DNA of 52,439 bases, taken from IMG/VR virus record IMGVR_UViG_3300042691_025813, positions 1-52,439 of that record, one strand, 5' to 3'. How positions within the stretch are numbered: the stretch's first letter is position 1; each line of letters starts with the position of its first letter. Of the stretch, positions 34,138-41,275 are shown in pieces. The notes under the pieces are model-generated. The model was not told where the DNA came from. It saw nothing but the letters and a program-made list of their open reading frames with translations, and made no database searches. A program made the position numbers and the translations under genes. The DNA is from a virus.

Positions 34138-34601
34138 TTGTTGATCTCTTTCTTCAAAGAAGACAGAAGACGGGAGATACTCTCCAACTCCCCGAATAAA
34201 TCTTCTAAGGGCTCTTTTTGGGGCGGCGGGCTCTGAAGCAAGACGATTCTTCCATAATGGGAGTTCAAAAACCCTAAACCCAAAGGGAGACCCCCGAGAG
34301 AGAAGTTACCTTTATGGTCTTTCGACAAAACTCCTTCTCCGGCGAACGAGTACAAGAATTCCGGGTTCTCTATGTGGATCTGGCAAGACCCAGGCTGGAA
34401 GCAACATCCAAAGCCGGGTTCTTTCTTTGGAGGGTTAGAAGGGGTGTGGCATATAGAAACGCTCACCCGCTTTCCAAGAATATCCGTTAGGGGATCATCA
34501 AGGAAAACAACCCCCGGTTCTTTAGGGATTTGAACTCCCAGACCTCGGGAGGGATCCTCAATAAACAGGCCCTCATAGATTTCGACGGGGGATGAAAACA
34601 T
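34134..34601 (-). CDS. Hypothetical protein
   Basis: A 155-aa protein starting MFSSPVEIYEGLFIEDPS at the ATG at 34601, just after the terminator hairpin of the lysis cassette; no clear Shine-Dalgarno is visible. It is beta-rich and cysteine-containing (PGFGCCFQPGSCQIHIEN), with GLPLGLGFLNSHYGRIVLLQ and a C-terminal amphipathic helix (LFGELESISRLLSSLKKEIN). No family is recognised. It is coupled to the RecD2-like helicase by ATGA and is the first gene of the minus-strand replication run, so it may be an accessory protein. Confidence 0.65.
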   Translation of the reverse strand: MFSSPVEIYEGLFIEDPSRGLGVQIPKEPGVVFLDDPLTDILGKRVSVSICHTPSNPPKKEPGFGCCFQPGSCQIHIENPEFLYSFAGEGVLSKDHKGNFSLGGLPLGLGFLNSHYGRIVLLQSPPPQKEPLEDLFGELESISRLLSSLKKEINK

Positions 34602-34605
34602 AAGC

Positions 34606-34614
34606 CAGATTACC
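34606..34614 (-). promoter_or_regulatory. Intergenic GGTAATCTG motif (copy 3)
   Basis: Minus-strand GGTAATCTG lies 4 nt before the ATG at 34601 and directly after the lysis-cassette terminator hairpin, where a promoter for the replication operon would be expected. It is identical to copies at 27464 and 30237. Confidence 0.3.
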
Positions 34615-34618
34615 GTTT

Positions 34619-34643
34619 GATCTACCCCCCTTCGGGGTAGATC
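34619..34643 (-). terminator. Hairpin after the PAS/holin-like gene
   Basis: GATCTACCCC and GGGGTAGATC form a perfect 10-bp stem with a 5-nt loop, 1 nt after the TGA at 34645. No U-tract follows on either strand, so termination may be weak or the hairpin may protect a 3' end. It separates the lysis cassette from the replication run. Confidence 0.55.
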
Positions 34644-34644
34644 C

Positions 34645-35391
34645 TCAGTCTTGGATGCCGCTTCGGTTTCTTGGGTCAAACATGCTTGCCATGGCGCTTC
34701 CAAGAATCCCCGTCATTACAAGTAGGATGTCCTTTACCATCGTGAGTCCTTCCGGGCTTCCCCCCGTAGCCCATTGGGCTACGATAAGAGCCCCCATCAG
34801 AACAGCCAGCAAAAACGTCCCGATAAAAACTTGTCGAAGAAGATTCATCTGCCCCGACAATCTTTGCTGCTGAAGGAGTCTTTCTTCAGCTCCTTGCCGG
34901 GCTTTGTCCGCTTGGACTTTTAGGTTCTCGGCTTCTACACGTGCCTTCTCGGTCTCTTGCATAGCCCGGTCAGCCTCATCCAAAGCGGACTGAGTTTCCC
35001 TTTGGGCGGCAAGAAGAGCCCCGACTTCCCTGGCCCTTTCTTCTTCTCGAGCACGTGCTTCAGAGACGTTAGAAGTTCGGTCATAGAAAACAACAAGAAT
35101 ATACTTCTCGTCTTCGTCTTGGATGTCCGTTAGGTTTGCGGCCAGAGGGATCTTGACCCCGTCAAAGCGAACACCTTCGGAGTTCTGCCACCTGTCCTTT
35201 GATCCGGTTTCTATTTCTGGTGCAAGAGTTCTTAGGGGCGAACCAACCATCGGACTAACTTTTGGAAACCCAAACAACCCCGCACAAGGAAGATTCGCAT
35301 CCAGGACTTGGGCGTCTTCATCAAAGGAACAAACAGCCACCGGGATCTGCAATCTGGAAATCGTAAACCTGATCGAAGAAAGAGCGTCCAT
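34645..35391 (-). CDS. PAS-domain, coiled-coil, two-helix membrane protein; possible sensory holin
   Basis: A 248-aa protein starting MDALSSIRFTISRLQIP at the ATG at 35391, with GAGGA upstream. Residues 8-107 match a PAS fold: LQIPVAVCSFDEDAQVLDAN, AGLFGFPKVSPMVGSPLRTL, then VRFDGVKIPLAANLTDIQDE and YILVVFYDRTSNVSEAR, the usual PAS end leading into a linker helix. Residues 108-180 are a charged coiled coil (SALDEADRAMQETEKARVEA). Two hydrophobic helices follow at 188-207 (QVFIGTFLLAVLMGALIVAQ) and 219-236 (VKDILLVMTGILGSAMAS), then a short polar tail. The C-terminal pair resembles two-helix phage holins. It lies in the same cassette as the M15 endolysin. PAS domains sense redox, light, gas or ligands, so lysis could be gated by a signal. 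Domain call good; holin role inferred. Confidence 0.72.
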   Translation of the reverse strand: MDALSSIRFTISRLQIPVAVCSFDEDAQVLDANLPCAGLFGFPKVSPMVGSPLRTLAPEIETGSKDRWQNSEGVRFDGVKIPLAANLTDIQDEDEKYILVVFYDRTSNVSEARAREEERAREVGALLAAQRETQSALDEADRAMQETEKARVEAENLKVQADKARQGAEERLLQQQRLSGQMNLLRQVFIGTFLLAVLMGALIVAQWATGGSPEGLTMVKDILLVMTGILGSAMASMFDPRNRSGIQD

Positions 35392-35446
35392 ACCAGAAGT
35401 CCTCGCTTTCGAAAAGGGGGTCCGAGAGCCTTGAGAACTTGATCCG

Positions 35447-35701
35447 TTAGTCCGGATCCAAGATAAAATTCCAGCTCTTTCTTGTGAGTGCGCCAGATTT
35501 AGACTTGCGGATATCGGCTTCGGAAGACTTAACAAGAATCTTCAAGAAGTCCTCGTCGGCGTTTAGTTCGGCAAGGGCTTCTTGGACTTCATCCGACATC
35601 AAATCCCGATGCGCGAGAATCCTGCAAATAGATACGATCCCCCGAACCAACCCTATTGTGACTTCCCCGGAATAGTCGTTTTCTTTTGTGGTTTCCGACA
35701 T
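35447..35701 (-). CDS. Hypothetical small protein of the lysis cassette
   Basis: An 84-aa soluble protein (MSETTKENDYSGEVTIGLVR) with AGAGGA 8 nt before the ATG. It is helical (GIVSICRILAHRDLMSDEVQ, DFLKILVKSSEADIRKSKSG) with no signal peptide or transmembrane segment. It is encoded between the endolysin and the PAS membrane protein and may regulate one of them. No family is recognised. Confidence 0.65.
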   Translation of the reverse strand: MSETTKENDYSGEVTIGLVRGIVSICRILAHRDLMSDEVQEALAELNADEDFLKILVKSSEADIRKSKSGALTRKSWNFILDPD

Positions 35702-35758
35702 AACAGAGTCCTCTCTAAGAAGGAGCCCCTTTTGGAGGCCCCTGTCTTGTAGGAAAGA

Positions 35759-36562
35759 TTACTTTGCCGGAAGTGCAAGAATCTTCGGGTAAACAGAAAC
35801 TTCTTTGGCCGAAATGATTCGGCCAGCTTCTGAAGCATTCACCCCAAGGGCCGTAGCGAGAGCCCCGGAGGTTCTTGGGCCGATCACACCGTCGATCTTT
35901 CCGATATCAAATCCGGCCCGCTGAAGTAGTGCTTGAACAGTGTGCGCGAAAGTTTGGCAGTCTCCGCTGTGCCCTACCAGGATTGCCCCGCACTTGGCGG
36001 TTTCCTCATAACCAAGGCGCTTATGTACCCCAGAAAGTTCACCGTAGAAATCAAAGTGCCAAGATTCGCTTGCACTTTCGTCCGGGCTGCGGATCACGGG
36101 GGACCAACCGCAAGAAGTTGCGATGTCCCAGAACTTGTCAAGCTGCTTGTCCGAAGAAACACCGGGAAACTTCAAAGCCCCAACGTGAATATCGATCGCA
36201 CGGCCGGCGTTATGGAAAGACCTTCCAGGAAGAGCCACGAAAGCGGCTTTCATGGTCTTGGAGCTAAAGACCGGAGAAGAAGGAGAAGGCTTTCCGGCTC
36301 GAACCCAAGTGTCATATTTCTCGCGGGCTTTTTGTTGGACTTTGACGTCCCTGTGAAGCTCAGTCACCCTGAAATCTCCACCCGCCGCTTGGACTGCTTT
36401 GTGGAGATTCAAAAGGGCTTGGGCGGCTTCCGGAACAGCGATGCCCGCTTTGCCAAGTCGAGTCAAAGGAATCAACTCCGAACGAGGACCTCCGGTTCTA
36501 CCGGAACGGTCATAAGACGAAGCGATAACAGGATCGACTGCAACCAAAGAAATAACGGACAC
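35759..36562 (-). CDS. Endolysin: M15 peptidase with peptidoglycan-binding domain
   Basis: A 267-aa protein starting at a GTG at 36562 with GGAGG upstream. Residues ~45-185 form a VanY/M15 D,D-peptidase-type domain: VQAAGGDFRVTELHRDVKVQ, zinc motif GRSFHNAGRAIDIHV (H117, D124), and ESWHFDFYG (E166, H169), the classic HxxGxAxD ... ExWH set. Residues ~196-240 are a PG_binding_1-like repeat (FAHTVQALLQRAGFDIGKID, GVIGPRTSGALATALGV). It cleaves peptide cross-links of the host wall. There is no signal peptide, so release would depend on a holin; the PAS/two-helix membrane protein downstream is the candidate. Confidence 0.9.
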   Translation of the reverse strand: MSVISLVAVDPVIASSYDRSGRTGGPRSELIPLTRLGKAGIAVPEAAQALLNLHKAVQAAGGDFRVTELHRDVKVQQKAREKYDTWVRAGKPSPSSPVFSSKTMKAAFVALPGRSFHNAGRAIDIHVGALKFPGVSSDKQLDKFWDIATSCGWSPVIRSPDESASESWHFDFYGELSGVHKRLGYEETAKCGAILVGHSGDCQTFAHTVQALLQRAGFDIGKIDGVIGPRTSGALATALGVNASEAGRIISAKEVSVYPKILALPAK

Positions 36563-36583
36563 CGCTGACCTCCGGAGTGAGGG

Positions 36584-37945
36584 TTACCCTTTGAGCATAC
36601 CGAGGATCGTGGATCTTTCCTTCGAGCCTTTCGGAAGACTCGAAGCGAGCCGAACAAGAACTGCCCGGTTCTCGGAAGCAAACCGAGCCCAAGAAGGAAC
36701 TTTCTTCATGCTCCGCTCAAGCCTGGCGTTTTCTTCTTGCTGGACGGCCCTCCAACGAGGGTCATCCTTGGGGATCTCTTTCCAAGTCTTTGGTTGAGAC
36801 TGAGTCGGAGACTCAAACCCGCCGCCGCCGTAAGTCTTGGGGCGACGGCTGATTTCTTGACGCATTACTTGAAGGATGTCCCTGCTCTTGACGAGTTCTT
36901 TGACGGCTTCGTCGGACTTAATCGCCGAGAACATCGCCGGAAGAACAGCGTCTCGGAAAACCTTGGACATCACGACGTCCATGGACTTCCCGGTGTATTC
37001 TTGACCGGTCCTGGAAGCAACAAGCTTCGCGAGCTCTCTGCCTTGGACGCCGATCTTCAAACCGCCGCCATCCGAAGGGGAAGAAGGAGTCATCGTCAAG
37101 ATCGAAGGATTGTCCCTGACGATCTCCCAAACCATTTTCTGGTTCGGGGTTCTCAGACGAGAAAGAACCTGCTCACTAATGATGTCCAAAGTTGCATCGT
37201 AGCGAAGAACCGCTGAAGCCAGGTCTTCTGAGAAAACAGATTCATCCTGGGTCAGCATCTCAAGGATAGCTGCCGGGGAGTCCACCAAACCGACTTCCGA
37301 CCCGAAAGCCGGCTGGTCCAAAGAAACCGCTCCGATTTCTTCTTTTGAGGTTCCTCTGACGAGGTCTTTGGTCCGGTTTGCGACTTCTTTCTTGGCGACG
37401 GACTTCACGCCCTCCAAGGTGATCCCCGGAGTGGCTTTCTGGCCGAGCCAGTACATCATCCCCTTGCCCTGGCCATACTTCATCCAATTGCCCGTAACAG
37501 GAGAAATCCCGAAAGCAAGGGAGTTCACAACTGCATGGGCCGAAATCCCCCGGATAGACCCCGAAGGGCGCATCTGGTTGCTTGCGGCGTAAAGAAGACC
37601 GTTCCAAATCTGTTGGTCGTTCGCGGAAACAAACTTCAAAGCCTCTGCGGGAGACATCTGAAGATCCGTAACAAGCTTGCGGGCGATCGGGTTGGTCTCG
37701 TAGTCCCCGCTGGTGATCGCTTTGCGGGCTTCTCCAAGATGCAGCGCCGGCTTCCTTGTTAGGGTGTTGGGTTCATACCCCATAGCACCCTCAATATAAG
37801 AAAGTCTAAGAAACTGATCTTCTTGGGCTTGGGCCATCTTCGCCCAAGCCGTGAGTACCCGGAAAAGTGGGTTTGACTCAGATACGGAAGAAGCCAACCT
37901 GATCAGGCCGGCGTTGGACTTTCTTGCGGCGACAAGGCTTCGCAT
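36584..37945 (-). CDS. Virion-type protein with RLASS tag at both ends
   Basis: A 453-aa protein starting MRSLVAARKSNAGLIRLASS at the ATG at 37945, with GAGGGAG upstream. The N-terminal NAGLIRLASSV is a shortened version of the helical tag. The C-terminus ends in a full copy (LVRLASSLPKGSKERSTIL plus GMLKG). The middle is helical and mixed (TRKPALHLGEARKAITSGDY, ISAHAVVNSLAFGISPVTGN, SVFSEDLASAVLRYDATLDI) and includes a long unit about DNA- or protein-binding size, but no family is recognised. It is the first minus gene after the divergent region and is followed by the endolysin. Tags at the ends suggest targeting or packaging. Confidence 0.75.
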   Translation of the reverse strand: MRSLVAARKSNAGLIRLASSVSESNPLFRVLTAWAKMAQAQEDQFLRLSYIEGAMGYEPNTLTRKPALHLGEARKAITSGDYETNPIARKLVTDLQMSPAEALKFVSANDQQIWNGLLYAASNQMRPSGSIRGISAHAVVNSLAFGISPVTGNWMKYGQGKGMMYWLGQKATPGITLEGVKSVAKKEVANRTKDLVRGTSKEEIGAVSLDQPAFGSEVGLVDSPAAILEMLTQDESVFSEDLASAVLRYDATLDIISEQVLSRLRTPNQKMVWEIVRDNPSILTMTPSSPSDGGGLKIGVQGRELAKLVASRTGQEYTGKSMDVVMSKVFRDAVLPAMFSAIKSDEAVKELVKSRDILQVMRQEISRRPKTYGGGGFESPTQSQPKTWKEIPKDDPRWRAVQQEENARLERSMKKVPSWARFASENRAVLVRLASSLPKGSKERSTILGMLKG

Positions 37946-38302
37946 AAGATCTCCCTCGGGATAGAACTTACACGAGGATGGAAGATAACCGAAGTATTGG
38001 AAGAGAGTGAGGTCCAACAGGTTTCCCTCCGAGAACTTTCGCCGTAATGGTCAGGGGCCAAGGCGAAGGAAGAGAAAACTTCCTTGGAAAACTGGAACCT
38101 CCTCGGAGAGGCCTCAAAACCTCTCAGAAACATTCAAAATACAGTGAAAAACGCATCGTTTTGACTCGTCTTCGCAAGAGACGGGTTACCCTACGTTAGT
38201 CCTTGGCTTGACTCCGCTCTTTAGAGCTTCGTCCCCCGCCTTTGGACTTCAACAAACCATTCTCGCCGAACTCTCTTGAGAGTCAGGCAAACGAGAGCAA
38301 AA
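37946..38302. promoter_or_regulatory. Divergent intergenic region with hairpins
   Basis: This gap of about 357 nt separates minus-strand genes (up to 37945) from plus-strand genes (from 38303), so promoters for both directions are expected here. I see several small inverted repeats: GAGAGG/CCTCTC near 38115-38135, CGTCT/AGACG near 38165-38181, GCTCT/AGAGC near 38217-38228, ACTCTC/GAGAGT near 38270-38283. TTGACT occurs near 38160, but no convincing -10 box is paired with it. No credible gene is seen inside. Confidence 0.5.
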
Positions 38303-39478
38303 ATGCGCCGTCAGCTTTCTCAGCACGAGTCCGAGCAGATCGCTTCTTCTCTCAGCGTGGACCCCAACGAAAACGGGGTCGGGGCGCTTCAAGAAGCTCT
38401 CACCAAGATCTCCGAGATCTACCCGGTCTTCACGATCCGGGATTTCACTTCTGTTTGGAATCTCCGTCACCCCGACTTCAAGATGGACAAGAATCTCCAA
38501 AAGAGCTTCGGGTCCATGCTGCGCTTGGAAGGAAACCGAAAAGGTTTCTGGGTTCTGTCTTCTTCTACTGGGGATATCCTCCCTGCCAAGAAAGAAGAAG
38601 TTTCCTCCCCCAAGGAGAACCTCACCCTGCCTTGGATGCAGAAAGCCATCAAAGAAGGGATGCACCTGAAGATCTCCGCTAACATCAAAACAAAGTTCCC
38701 CCAGGAAACTTTTGAGGACATCACCTCGGAAGTGTGTCAGTTGATGCTCATCTGGGGGAAAGAAGCTCGGTGTGACGCTTACTTGAAAGCCGGTAAGCCC
38801 CCAACGGTTGCGATCCTCTCGGTTTGGGCTGAGCAGAAAATCCGTCAGCGTACTTACAAAGACGCCATGGATGCCCTCAACCGAGAATTCAAAGGCCTCC
38901 GGACCCAAACCGAGATCCGTAAGCGGAGGGAGAAGAACCTCGAAGATCTCATCCTCGAACAGGGGACAAAGATCGACCCGAACCTTCCGAAAACGATCTG
39001 GGTCATCCAAGAAGACGAAACCGCCGAAGCGGTCATTGTTGCCCCCGAGCCCGAAGAAGAGGAATCCCCTCAAGAAGAGAAATTCCAGATGATCCGGAAC
39101 TTTATCCGGGTTCGCCGTAAGAAGTCCTCGGATCGCTTCGTTAGGATCTACGACCATATCAAGTCCGGGACTCCCCGGAAAGAAGTCGCCCTTCTGGAAG
39201 GTTGCTCCGAACTCACGGTTTCTCAACTCACCCAGAAAGTTCGGGAAGACCTTCGGGAAGCCCCGAAACTTCTTCAGATCGCTATCCGGCTCCTCAAGAA
39301 AATTTCTGAAGAGCCCTACTCGACTTTTGAGGAGATTCAAGAAGAAAATACTTCTCTTGAGTCCGAGAAGATCGAAGAAGCCCTTCAGGTTCTCATGCTC
39401 GGAAACCTGATCTCCGAAACCCGAGGCCGGTCTTTCTTTCCGACCGAAGCCGGGATCTCTTTCGGGGAACAGCTCTAA
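38303..39478 (+). CDS. ECF/sigma-70-like RNA polymerase sigma factor
   Basis: A protein of about 391 aa, starting at the ATG at 38303 (TTG at 38276 would add nine residues). Residues ~118-200 resemble sigma region 2: LKISANIKTKFPQETFEDIT, SEVCQLMLIWGKEARCDAYL, KPPTVAILSVWAEQKIRQRT. Residues ~262-320 resemble region 4 with an HTH: MIRNFIRVRRKKSSDRFVRI, SGTPRKEVALLEGCSELTVS, QLTQKVREDLRE. An acidic linker (EPEEEESPQEEK) separates them. A C-terminal ~65-aa winged-helix-like segment follows. It would redirect host RNA polymerase to phage promoters. It starts the plus-strand unit opposite the minus-strand late genes. Confidence 0.72.
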   Translation: MRRQLSQHESEQIASSLSVDPNENGVGALQEALTKISEIYPVFTIRDFTSVWNLRHPDFKMDKNLQKSFGSMLRLEGNRKGFWVLSSSTGDILPAKKEEVSSPKENLTLPWMQKAIKEGMHLKISANIKTKFPQETFEDITSEVCQLMLIWGKEARCDAYLKAGKPPTVAILSVWAEQKIRQRTYKDAMDALNREFKGLRTQTEIRKRREKNLEDLILEQGTKIDPNLPKTIWVIQEDETAEAVIVAPEPEEEESPQEEKFQMIRNFIRVRRKKSSDRFVRIYDHIKSGTPRKEVALLEGCSELTVSQLTQKVREDLREAPKLLQIAIRLLKKISEEPYSTFEEIQEENTSLESEKIEEALQVLMLGNLISETRGRSFFPTEAGISFGEQL

Positions 39479-39489
39479 CATCCCCCCAA

Positions 39490-39518
39490 GGGGAGAAAGA
39501 TCAAAAAGCTTTCTCCCC
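39490..39518 (+). terminator. Hairpin after the sigma-like gene
   Basis: GGGGAGAAAG and CTTTCTCCCC form a 10-bp stem with a 9-nt A-rich loop, 12 nt after the stop of the sigma-like gene. There is no clear U-tract, so it may be a weak terminator or the first element of the structured non-coding region that follows. Confidence 0.5.
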
Positions 39519-40388
39519 CTACCGGGATATTCGCCCGAAGGGTATAGCGGGATCGGGTCTCATTCGGGTTTCCCTCCCCCAAAAGGGAAAGAACCCCGAA
39601 TGAGCGTCCTGGGTCAGAGGGAGGGAACCGGAACCCCCAGTTCTGGAACCTGTACTCTCGGGATGTCAGGATCGGGGTGACCCGAGTGGCAAGGAACTCC
39701 ACCGCCCAAACTCTTCTCTCTTCCACAAGGGAGGAGAAGAGAAAACGGGAACTTCTAAGGTGTGGCTCTCAAAGATTCTCTATCAAGCCCTCTTTCGGGA
39801 CGAGATTTCTTGAGACCTCAGGTTTCAGCTCAAGGGGGTTCTTCTTGTCCCCCTCTCCTCTTCTGGGAAGAACAGAAAAGGACTTAGGAGTCAGAAACCC
39901 CAACCTCTCGATTCCTTCCCTCTGGGGAAACTTTCTCTGAACTTCGAGACTCTCTTCTAAAGAGAGTTCCTCTAAAGAATAGAGAATAGGTTTTAGGGAA
40001 GAAGAAAATCGAGTATCACAAGGTTGACCGAGAATTCAAAACCAACAAGAAGTTTAGCTGTCACCGGAATCCTAAAAACCTTCAATCGAAAAACAGGAAA
40101 AATCGAAACCCTGATCTTCAAAACCTCAATCCCTAAAACCTCAATCCCTAAAATCTCGAGCCCTAAAACCTCAAACTCCAAAATCAGAAACCCAAGAAAG
40201 AAAACCCTCACAGAGATGAACCTGAAAGAGATTAGATAAAGAAGATATTCAGAACGCGGAAGCCTTGACCCCTAAAATCAAACTTCCTGAGGTCCTCCGA
40301 GAAGGAGAACCAAGGATAAGTGCAGGATAAAAATAGATCCGGGTTATCCGGTTATCAAAACGGCTTCTTGTTTTCTTCTAAGAGAACT
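39519..40388 (+). other. Hairpin-rich 0.87-kb region without a convincing gene
   Basis: No open frame here looks coding. Instead there are many inverted repeats: a compound stem CTCATTCGGG/CCCGAATGAG with an inner TTTCCC/GGGAAA (39560-39604), CTCGGG/CCCGAG near 39657-39686, a pyrimidine/purine stem near 39713-39742, and ACTCTCTT/AAGAGAGT at 39949-39967. A 15-bp tandem repeat occupies 40116-40190. It could be a long structured RNA, a control region for the downstream clamp-loader genes, or replication-associated DNA. The end (40389-40395) is the AAGGAGG ribosome binding site of the next gene. Confidence 0.45.
40116..40190. repeat. Five 15-bp tandem repeats
   Basis: Five imperfect copies of a unit like CCCTAAAACCTCAAT lie head to tail, starting at 40116, 40131, 40146, 40161 and 40176. 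The second copy is a full match to the consensus; the others differ at 2-6 positions. The 15-nt period keeps any reading frame open, so short repetitive peptides appear on both strands, but no gene is convincing. Direct repeats of this size occur in phage origins and protein-binding arrays. Confidence 0.7.
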
Positions 40389-40399
40389 AAGGAGGCTTG

Positions 40400-40918
40400 A
40401 TGTCAAGGTTTGATTTCCGGGGAGGAATCTCACCGATCAAAACCGCCGAAGAACTTTCGGTGATTATCCCCCTTGTGGTTTTGTTTATAATCGGGGGTTC
40501 GGCTCAAGCGAGGTTCCCGAATTCAGATAGATCCTCACCTTCACCTTGGGTGGCGGTGGTGATCGTTCGGGTGGGGGAGAACCCTCCCCCAAGAGGATTT
40601 CCCCTTTACATCCATTGGACTCAATGGGAGAGGCTTGTAGTTCCTCTACTCAAAGAAGCTCAAACTTCTACTTGGAGAGGTTCTCTCCCTACTTTCGGGG
40701 AGATTCTCTATCTCCTGAACAATATAGTCGGGCCTTGCGGGGAGATCATTCTCCCGAAGGGGGAACCTTTTGGTTCTTCTCCGGGGTCCCATGAAAGTAT
40801 CGGGAGGCTTTATGGTTGTGACCCTTCGGACTTGGATCGGGTTGGGGGAAAAACCTTAGAGTATCTCCATAACCTTCGGGAAAGAACTCTCTCCAGAGCC
40901 AAAGAACTCGGCTATTAG
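40400..40918 (+). CDS. Hypothetical protein, possible membrane anchor
   Basis: A 172-aa protein with a perfect AAGGAGG 4 nt before the ATG at 40400. Residues ~18-37 are strongly hydrophobic (EELSVIIPLVVLFIIGGSAQ), either a transmembrane/signal segment or a buried strand. The rest contains PPPRGFPLYIHWTQWERLVV, PTFGEILYLLNNIVGPCGEI and a charged C-terminal helix. No family is recognised. The stop TAG is the first three bases of a 9-bp tandem repeat. It follows the non-coding region and precedes clamp-loader genes. Confidence 0.7.
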   Translation: MSRFDFRGGISPIKTAEELSVIIPLVVLFIIGGSAQARFPNSDRSSPSPWVAVVIVRVGENPPPRGFPLYIHWTQWERLVVPLLKEAQTSTWRGSLPTFGEILYLLNNIVGPCGEIILPKGEPFGSSPGSHESIGRLYGCDPSDLDRVGGKTLEYLHNLRERTLSRAKELGY

Positions 40919-40942
40919 TTCTTGTAGTTCTTGTAGTTCTTG
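40916..40942 (+). repeat. Three perfect 9-bp tandem repeats over a stop codon
   Basis: TAGTTCTTG is repeated three times without change. The first TAG is the stop codon of the gene ending at 40918, and the repeat length preserves frame, so each copy offers the same in-frame TAG. This looks like slippage or a back-up stop array. Confidence 0.85.
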
Positions 40943-41000
40943 TTGGAGAATCCCTCCCAGAAGAGGTATACTCTCTAAGTATCCCTGAGAGGTATTTCCC

Positions 41001-41255
41001 ATGGCTTACTCCAAAGAAGAACTTGAGATGTTCGGGATTTCCCCTCCAACCAAAGATCTTCAAGAGAAGCCCCAAAAGAAGAAACCTTCCCCCAAAGTAG
41101 AAGAAGGACCTGAAGTTTGGTTTTCTTGCCGGGCGAAAGAAGGGTGCCCCGGGAAGCAAGCAAGGCTTCTCCTAAAAGTAAAGAATCCGGGGGGAGGAGC
41201 CCTTGTTAGATATCGGTGCCTTACTTGCTTGAGGATGTTTTCGATCGCGACCTGA
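41001..41255 (+). CDS. Small zinc-ribbon protein
   Basis: An 84-aa protein with GAGAGG upstream of its ATG. It begins MAYSKEELEMFGISPPTKDL, followed by a Lys/Pro linker. Then comes a zinc ribbon with C43, C49, C73 and C76 (WFSCRAKEGCPG ... RYRCLTCLRMFSI). The RYRCLTC knuckle is typical of small phage zinc-ribbon proteins. It may bind nucleic acid or a replication protein. It precedes the delta-prime gene by 20 nt. Confidence 0.75.
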   Translation: MAYSKEELEMFGISPPTKDLQEKPQKKKPSPKVEEGPEVWFSCRAKEGCPGKQARLLLKVKNPGGGALVRYRCLTCLRMFSIAT

Positions 41256-41275
41256 AAGAACCGTAAGACCCCCTT

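Noticed and set aside
38249-39481. 410-codon minus-strand frame opposite the sigma-like gene
   Set aside because: The product is low-complexity Phe/Leu/Gly sequence and its ends do not fit the neighbouring operon; the plus frame has recognisable sigma regions.
39475-39940. Small open frames of 80-90 codons on both strands after the sigma-like gene
   Set aside because: No ribosome binding sites, composition is low-complexity, and the DNA is dominated by inverted repeats.
40116-40190. CRISPR array or telomere-like repeat
   Set aside because: Units are only 15 bp with no spacers, and there are no cas genes; the resemblance of CCCTAAA to plant telomeres is coincidental in a phage.
40024-40239. 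Repetitive 71-codon plus frame and its minus counterpart
   Set aside because: Both are kept open by the 15-bp repeat; neither has a Shine-Dalgarno or a plausible protein sequence.
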